Part shown: piece by piece, positions 27,101-36,100 of the stretch
How positions within the stretch are numbered: the first letter of the stretch is position 1
Layout of the letters: the number at the start of each line of letters is the position of its first letter
From: Heloderma charlesbogerti
Taxonomy: Eukaryota; Chordata; Lepidosauria; Squamata; Helodermatidae
DNA: 64,000 bases
Reading direction: 5' to 3'
NCBI GenBank assembly: GCA_026122225.1
Contig: JANEZZ010002363.1
Location: 248,001 to 312,000, forward strand
Position numbers and translations under genes: made by a program
The notes under the pieces: generated by a model
Told to the model about the DNA's origin: nothing
The model's input: only the letters and a program-made list of their open reading frames with translations
Database searches by the model: none

Positions 27101-30100
27101 AAAGTGTTGTAAGCCACACTGGGTAGTGCATAGGCACTAGAAGGACAGTGTAGACATTTTTCTATATGTAATTTTCCCCCAACAAATATTATTTATCCTG
27201 TATTTGTTTGTTAAATGTATATCCCGCCTTTCTTCCAGAAATGGCACTCAATGTGGCTAGCAATAGTAAAATTCTAATAAAAATAGAAATACAAGTAAAA
27301 TGTAAAAACAAATTAAAATACAATTAAAACACATGAATAAAAAGAAATAATACCACCCAACCTGTTAACACTCCTTTCAATAGCAACCCAACTTAAATGC
27401 CAAAAGCCTATCTGAATAAAAATGTCTTTGTCTGCTTGACAAAGGACAGCAGAGAGGGAGCCAGCCTAGCCTCCCTTGGCACAGAGGTTCCAGAGTCTTG
27501 GAGAGGCCACCAAGAAAGTTCTCTGTCACATCCCCCCCAAATGTGTCTTCTGTGGTGGCGGGACTGAGAGAAAGGCCTCCTCCAAAGATCTAAAAACCCA
27601 GGCAGGTTTGTATGGGAGAGTATGATATTTCAGTTGGCCTGGTCTGAAGGTGTATAAAGCTTTATAGGTCATAACCAGCACTTCGAATTCTGCCCAGAAA
27701 CAGACCGGTAGCCAGGGAAGCTGTTGCAACAAGGGAGTCACATATGCTTCCTGTAACTGGCCCTCGTTGGCAGTCTGGACAGCTGAAGTTTCTGAACGCT
27801 TATCTAAGGCAGTCCTACATAGAATGCATTACGGTAGTCCAAATGGGATATACCTAAAGCTTGTGTCACCATAGCCAGGTCCAACAGGAACAGGTGCATT
27901 TGGCACACCAGCCATAGCTGTGCAAACTCCTGTCCACCACTGATACCTGGAACTCCAGGTTCAGGACTGAATCCAAGAATGAACCAAACTGCGAACTTGA
28001 GTCCTCAAGGGGACCGCTGCGGAAGAGAGGGGCCATTTAAACCTTTCCCCACCTGTTGGTTTTTCTTGTTCCATTTGGTTCCCCCCTGTTCATTCTCCCA
28101 AGTATTCAAAATATGTGTTTGATTTTCTCTCCAGATGTGCTATCCATTGTCTGTTAAACTAAATTAATCTCACTTTCTCCACAAGGTGGCAGAAACTGAT
28201 TAGCTTTCTTCAAATGGATAACCCATTCTTACTGAATGGATAACCCCGCAATGTTAATTGGTCACACAAAATATTTTTCTCTTGGTCATATAAAATAATA
28301 TGAAAGGACAAGACACAACATCAATTTGTAATATTTCCTGCATAAACCTGATTATTGGAGGAGCCGAGCAAGCATATAGGCCAATGATAGAGCATATACT
28401 TTCCATGCAGAAGATCCGAGGTTCAGTTCCTGGCATTTCCAGTTTAAACTGTCAAATAGCATGTGATAGGAAGGCCTTGCCTGAGACCCTGGAGACCCAC
28501 TGCCAGTCTGCAATACTGGGCTAGATGGGCAAATAGTATGACTTGGTGTAAGGCAGCTTTCTGTGTTTCCTGTATACAAAGTATGATCATTCGTACAACA
28601 TCCATTTATTTCAGCAGGGGTTGTGCAGTAAATATTCCTGGTGGATTGTGTTCACCATAGTTCATCAGGTAGTCAATCGATTTACCAGTGACCTGGTTCT
28701 CACAATCATTGCGGCCCACCATGACTTATTTGAGCCACAGTGGGTTGCAGCACATGCTGGGCAGCTTTTGAATATTCAAGCCATGACTGTGGCTTGTCAT
28801 GTCATCAGAACAAGGCAGGTGTGGGTTCTGTGAGGGTTAAACAACCCTTGCATTACCCTCAAACAAGCCACGCTGGGCTGTTTGATTGTGTGAACCGGCC
28901 CAATGACTCTACCTTTTTCTCATCTTTCAAGCACACGTATTTGCTAAATATGTTCTTTAGAAGCCATTAAGAGCTGACACATTGTATCCTGACACATCTG
29001 AGGCCTTGAAGGTCGTTTTCTCTTTGGTCTTCTATCCAAATATTGTACAACTATGCATGATTCCCACTGAATACAAAGAGGGAGGGTTGGTGTGCAGAAT
29101 TGTAATATGAGTGCTTACATTCCCCATGTATCAAAATGAGTGTTCAGGACATTAAACTACTGAACATCATGAAGTGCTGCTGCTAAATCAAAGTCTGCAG
29201 AAAATTTCCTCTCTGCATCACTTTTCTCTCTGAAGTGAATAGTAGGTGCTACAGGTTTCATGCAGAAATGATGATGAGAGGGAGCACGTGCATTCTCAAT
29301 GTGCATGGCATTTCACAGGTCAGCGAAGAAGATGACAGGTCCCTGCTCCGTAGGAAGGAAAATGTAGATGAGACAGGAGAAGGACATGCATTTAGTTCAG
29401 GTACTTGTACTAAGGTTTTGTTTTGGTAGGGCAGCCTTCCCCAATGTGGTGCCGTCCAGATATTTTGGACTACAATTCCCATCAGCCCCAGCCAGCATAG
29501 ACAACAGGGCAGGGAAGGCAGTAGTAGAGGATTACCTGTTATGGACTATTTAAGGATCTAAATAGGTCATTTCTGTATGTACCAAAACATTGTTTTGAAA
29601 ATATTGGTTGCATATCGCATTGGAGATGATAACTAATTATGTGAAAAATATTTTTTTAGGTTTTCCTTTCTTATGCACAAAGCAGCTTGATAATTTAACA
29701 GGTGAACACTGTCAAATTATTTCATAGAATCTGAAGAGTTGGAAGGGACCTTAGAAATCATCTAGTCCAACCAGGATGCAACTGCAGCATCCCTGACAGC
29801 TGGCCACCCAGCTTCTGCTTAAATACCTCCAGCGAAGGAGAACTCACCACCTCCTACCACTTTCCATTGTTGAACAGGCCTCGTCGTTAGGAAGTTTCTC
29901 CTAACGTTTAGCCATTTTTACCAATTTGTTGTAGTCCTATCCTCTGAAGCAATAGAAAACAAGTCTGCTCCATCTTTTGCATGACAGTCTTTCAGATATT
30001 TGAAGACCACTGGCATGTCTCTCCTTAATCTTCTCTTCTCCAGGCTAAACTTATCCAGCTCTTTCAACCACTCCTCATAGGAAATGGTTTCCAGACTCCT

Positions 30101-33100
30101 CACTATGTTAATTGCTCTTTTCTGGATGCTCCCCAGTTTGTCAACACCCTTCTTAAAACGTTTGCCCAGAACTGGACACAGTACTCCAAATGGGGCTTGA
30201 TGAACACAGAATAGAGCAAAACTATTTCTCCCCATGACTGTGCTTCTGTTAAGGCAGCCTAAAACCGCATTAGCTTTTTTAGCAGTTGTGTCACACTGCT
30301 GACCTATATTTGGATTGTGATCCACTAAGACACCCAGATCCCTGTATATGTACTGCTGCAAGCTACATCTCCCCATCCTGTACTTGTGCCTTTGATTTTT
30401 TTGTAGCTAAATGCAAGACTTTACATTTGTCTTTGTTAAATTTCATGTTAGTTTCAGCCCAGTGTTCCAACCTTTTAGGATCCTTTTCAATCTGATCCCG
30501 TTTTCTATGGTCCTGGCTATCCCTCCTAGCTTTGTGTCACCTGTAAATTTGACAAGCCACCCCTGTACACCCTCATCCAGGTCATTTATAAAAATGTTGA
30601 ACGGCACAAGGCCTAAGCCAGAGCCCTGCAGCACTCCACTTGAGACCTCCTTCCAGGAGGATGCTGAGCCATTAATGAGCGCTCATTGAGTGTGGTTACG
30701 CAACTGTAATGTTTCAGGTTTCTATAACTAGGATGAGGCGGTGCAGATTGCAGTCACTCTAGAGACAAACAAAATAGATATTTAACAGTATTTACTTAAC
30801 TTTTGAATGTTTGGTAAATAAAAATATTAAGAAAATGATTTATAGAATTATAAACTAAATATGACTCCTTCATGGATCACTGCCTTGTTGTGGCGAAGGG
30901 GCTTGCGTAACTCAGTGAAGCCATAAGCTATGCCGTGCAGGGCCACCCAAGACGGACAGGTCATGGTGGAGAGTTCTGACAAAATGTGGTCCACTGGAGA
31001 AGGAAATGGCAACCCACTCCAGTATTCTTGCCAAGAAAACCCCATGGAACGTATCACAAGGCTAAAAGATATGACGCTGGAAGAGGAGCCCCTCAGGTCG
31101 GAAGGTGTCCAATATACTACTGGGGAAGAGCAGAGGGAATTTCCAAGTAGCGCCAGAAAGAGTGAAGCGGCTGGGCCAAAGCCGAAAGGACACTCAGCTG
31201 TGAATGTTTCTGGTGGTGAAAAGAAAATCCGATGCTGTAAAGAACAATATTGTTTAGGAACCTGGAATGTCAGATCAATGAATCAAGGTAAACTGGAGGT
31301 GGTCAAACGTGAGATGGCAAGATTGAACATCGACATCTTGGGAATCAGCGAACTAAAATGGACAAGCATGGGTGAGCTGGACTATAAGGAAGGCTGAGCG
31401 CCGAAGAATCGATGCTTTCGAACTGTGGTGCTGGAAAAGACTCTTACGAGTCCCCTGGACTGCAAGGAGGTCAAATCAGTCGGTCCTAAAGGAAATCAAC
31501 CCTGACTGCTCATTGGAAGGGCAGATACTGAAGCTGAAGCTCAAATATTTTGGCCACCTAATGCGAAGAGAAAACTCCCCGGAAAAGACCCTGATGCTGG
31601 GAAAGACTGAAGGCAAAAGGAGAAGGGGACGGCAGAGGATGAGATGGCTAGATAGCATCACCGATGCAATGAATATGAACTTGAGCACGCTCCGGGAGAG
31701 AGCGGAGGACAGGAAGGCCTGGCGTGCTATGGTCCATGGGGTCACGAAGAGTCGGACACGACTGAACAACAACAACAAACCAAATATGAACAACTCTAAC
31801 TTTAGGCCACAGTTTACTGTCTAGCTGAAGGCTGCTTTATCTGTTCTTTCTCTTCTTCACCACACTGCTGGTTTCCCTGAATTTCCTTCTCAGCTCTCTT
31901 GTCTGGTCTGTAGTTTCCTGGTTCCATCTTCTTCCCCTTTTTGAAGATGGGCACAACGCTTGCCCATCTCCAGTCTTCCAGCATATCACCGGTTCTCCAG
32001 AAATTCTCAGAGATTCCAGATAGCCACTCTGAAATACTGTCCCTAGTTGTTTAAGCATCTGGGGATGTAATTCATCTGGTCCTGGAGACCCGTACACATT
32101 TAAAACAGCTTGGTGTTCTCTAACTTTCTCCTTACCCACCCCGGGCTGCAAGTCCCTCCTTATATCATTTGGTCTACTTGTCCCAGGTTGAATACAGTTT
32201 TCCTTGTGGGAGAAGACTGAGGCAAAATAGGAGTTGAGTAGTTCTGTCAGTTGTTGACAATTCACCATCTTCCCCACGCAAGCAGACCTACCCCAACCTT
32301 GCTCTTCTTGCTCATAACATAGCTGAAGAAGCCCTTTTTGTTCTTGGCATCCCCCACAAGCCTCAGCTCATTCTGGGCCTTCCTTACCATCCTTACAGGT
32401 ACTCCTCCTTGGTTATGTCCCTCCTTCCGTCTCCCCTTTATGTCCCTTTTGAGTCACAGCACATCAGAGAGCTCCCTGTGCAGCTATACTGGCTTCTTTA
32501 AATGTCCCCTGTTTCCCTCTCATGGGAATAGTTTATAGTTGTTCCTTCAGTATTTCAGTTTTCAAGGCCTCCCATCCCTTTTGAACTCTTTTTTCCTTCC
32601 ATGGGAAGGAAAACTTTTCTCTGAGCTTTTTGAAAGCTGTTTTCCTAAAGTCCAAAATACATGTCCAACTAAGCTCAGTTTCCACAGACCTTGCTGTTAT
32701 GAATTCCTATGTGACATGGTTACCTTCCCCCAAGGTTCCTGCCACTTCTACTTCATTGACCAGTTCTTCCCTGTTGATCAGGATTAAGTCGAGGACAGCA
32801 GATCCTTTTGTTACTTTTTCCACCTTCTAAGAGATGAAATTGCCAGCAAGATAAGTCAAAAATGTATTGGAAATCCACCATCTTAGCAGAGTTAAGCTTC
32901 CAGCAGATGTCAGGATAATTGAAATCAACATTAGTTCTATGGCTCGCCTCCAAGCAACTTTTATCATCTGTTCTAGGAAAGTGCCACGTCTTCTGGCTGG
33001 GTGGGTGGTTTGTGGTATACTGCCACAACAATATCACTCTTGTTTCTCACTCCCTTTGCCTTATCCAGACGCTTTCAACAGGGCTTTCATTCCCAGTATC

Positions 33101-36100
33101 TGTTGGGTCTATTCCTTTTGAAGAAAGGAACCCTTCAATTGCTGTAGTCCAATCATGAGTTTTATTCCAACAAGTCGCAGTGATAGCCATCAGATTGTAT
33201 CTGTCATCCCATATCAAGATTTCAGGTTAATCCTGTTTGTTTCCTACACTCATTGTGTTAATATTTAGACAACAGAGACCATGGGTGTTCCACCTTCTGG
33301 GTTTCCCTGCTGAATTTACCTACAAATTACAAGGCTCCACATTCACTGTCTTACCTCCTCTGTCCCTTGCGTTCATGTCATTAATACTTGGCTCAGTAGT
33401 TAGCTCTGAGCTTTTGCCAAACTCACTCCCCAAGAGTTCATTTAAAGCTCTCTCGATTAGATTTGCGAGGCTTCTGCTGGGGATGTACGGGTTTTGTTAA
33501 ATCCATTCTGTCTGTGTTTCACAGATTGTCAAGCATCTTTTGTTCCAATGTCTGCTCATTGACGGAATCAGAATTTTTTTTACCAGAAGTTCATTCTACT
33601 TGCACTAATTTCCATTAGTGCTAAAGTGTATTAGGGCTAATACAAATCTCCCCCCGCCCCCGAGCGCAAAAACAGTCCACAACTCAGGAAAACCCAGTCC
33701 CCAACGTTAAATGCAGGTTGGTTCATAGAAATCTGAACTCATTTGAACCCGTTGCAGATTTCTCCAGCATCCCTACCTCCTGAGAAAAACATTCTTTCCA
33801 GTTTCTCTGACATGAACCCCATCATCCGCAAGGAGTCCTTCACAGTGGTATCGTAAGCCATCCATGAAACGAAATGTTTCCCAACAACACCATCTGCATA
33901 GTCAGCTGTTCACTTTCCGTTTCCTTCTTTTCCTACCAGTGCCCTGACCTTCAACAGGATTGATGAAAACATCACTTGTGCCCCCAATTCCTTAACTTGC
34001 TTACCAGGACTCTCATAGTCTTTGGAGATCCATTCAACATTTCCTATGGCTGCATTGGTTGTTCCCTCATAGATCAGCAGGTGAGAATAGTAGTCAGATG
34101 GTTTGAGTCTCTGTAGCCTTTCTGTGTTATCTTGAATATCCTGTTTGCTCACCCAGTTCACTCACTCCCAAGAAACAGAGAGCTTTGCTACAGAGCTGTC
34201 CTGCTCTTAGTCTCAGCTGTGGACTGTGGCCCCACCAACAAGCCACAGGCTTTTATACCAGCAAGCTAAGCCAGGTGAGCCAGCAGAAAAAGAAAACCAC
34301 CACCATAGCAGATGGAATCAGGTGATGCAGCAGCCTAAGTAAAGAGAGGGGGAGAGAACAAAAGCGCAGACCAAGGGGGAAAAATGCCTTCAAACAAGCC
34401 ACAAACTCAGCTCAGAAACCACAAGTCCATTCTTTCTTTGCCTTTTAGAACAATCCCATGCAAAAAAGCTGGTTACGTTACACTGAACTTCAAAATAATC
34501 TCCTTTCCAGATTTATGTACCTTCTTTGCATTTTATGACTGGCTCCTTCAGAACCTCATTAAGGCAGCAATTGTATGTACACAGAGAAGAAAATGCAATA
34601 ATTTCAGTGGAATTTACTTCCAAGTACATTATTATAGTAGGCTGTAGGTAGATGCATGTTTGACAGGTTGCACTTTTCACCACAGCCCCAGCTTCGCTAT
34701 ATAAGTAATGATTCCTTTCCTTGGTGTGTCCTCTTAGCATTTCCTACACACAGCCCTGGTTCATATGTTTACCTCTGAGACACCATCTGGAAAGAACCAT
34801 CCTAGTGGCTGTAGCAGCTGCTAGTCTGCAAAGCAGATATAGGCAGTCAGCAGTTTCTCGATATCTCATTTCTGCCCTTTCCTCAACTTGCATTTTGGTC
34901 AGTCACTAGGCCTTGCTGGATTTTGCTGCAGAGAAGGAGGAAAGCAAACAAAGATGGAGATGTCCTTATTGCTTCCATTTAAAATCGGTGAGACATTGTC
35001 CTTTGTGAGGGTGAGTGAGCAGCAGAGACTGGCAGTCACTTGCAGCCACTCAGATGCCTTTGTCCATGTGATATCCCAAAAGACAAACATGAATTGGGCC
35101 ATAGTTTTCCAATAGCACTATAGGTTTGACGTTCTTCCTAAGGATGATCCACCACACAGAGTTGGCAAAATGTATCTCGAATTGTTGCAGCCGCTATGTG
35201 TTGTCTGTTTTTTTTTTTTAGGTTCTACCTAATTGGTGGAGGGATCCCTGTCATAGTTTGTGGGATAACAGCTGCTGCAAATATAAGGAATTATGGAAGC
35301 AGACCTAACTCCGCTTAGTGAGTATTGTATTATTGATGTGTATTTTGATGGATGTAGGGTCTGTCTCTTCGACAACTATATTACACAGCTAAATTGGATG
35401 GATTTTAATCAACTTAAATGGTTAAATTATTCAAAGTAATGTGACAGTGGATGCCTTTCTCAGCATTTGCTTCTTTTTATTGCAGTTGTTGGATGGCATG
35501 GGAACCAAGCTTGGGAGCTTTTTATGGACCTGCTAGCTTCATTATTTTCGTAAACTGCATGTATTTTCTCAGCATATTTATACAACTGAAAAGGCACCCT
35601 GAGCGTAAATTTGAGCTTAAAGAGCCAGCTGAGGAACAGCAGCGTTTAGCAACGAATGAACACGGCAACCTGAACCATCAAGATTCAATGTCTGTGTTGC
35701 TGGTTTCCACTCCAGCTTTGGAAAACGAGCATAGCTTCCATGCTCAGCTTGTGGGCGTTAGCCTCACTTTATTTCTATATGTGGCTCTGTGGATTTTTGG
35801 GGCCTTCGCTGTTTCTTTATATTATCCCTTGGATTTAGTATTTAGCTGCTTTTTTGGAGTCATGTGCCTAAGCCTTAGTGGTTTTCTAATCATACATCAC
35901 TGCATTAACAGAGAAGATGTCAGACATGCTTGGATAACAACCTGCTGCCCTGGAAGGACCACATACTCAGTACAAGTTAACATTCAGCCCTCTTCCAGTG
36001 CAAGTGGGACAAATGGAGAACCTGCCAAGTGCACCAATAGCAGTGCAGAGTCGTCATGCACTAATAAAAGTGCATCAAGCTTAAAAAATTCTTCTCAAGG

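Larger units (their letters stand above)
29722..34390 (-). mobile_element. CR1 LINE, antisense, broken by BovB and hAT insertions
   Basis: The 3' end is near 29722 (reverse complement of the CR1 tail, AGTTGGAAGGGACC). The minus strand encodes the RT C-terminal part (30376-29918: [16 protein letters not shown]), the block [20 protein letters not shown] (30634-30443), and the RT start (32277-31837: [26 protein letters not shown]). Upstream, 34161-33910 encodes part of the ORF1 SGNH-esterase domain ([27 protein letters not shown]). The middle of the RT is missing; 30690-30856 is unidentified. Insertions are at 30865-31781 and 33478-33775. The element is inactive. Confidence 0.85.

Noticed and set aside
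28380..28440. tRNA-Ala-like sequence
   Set aside because: Mismatched stems and a SINE tail show it to be the head of a SINE. The same applies at 54262, 60148 and 42600.
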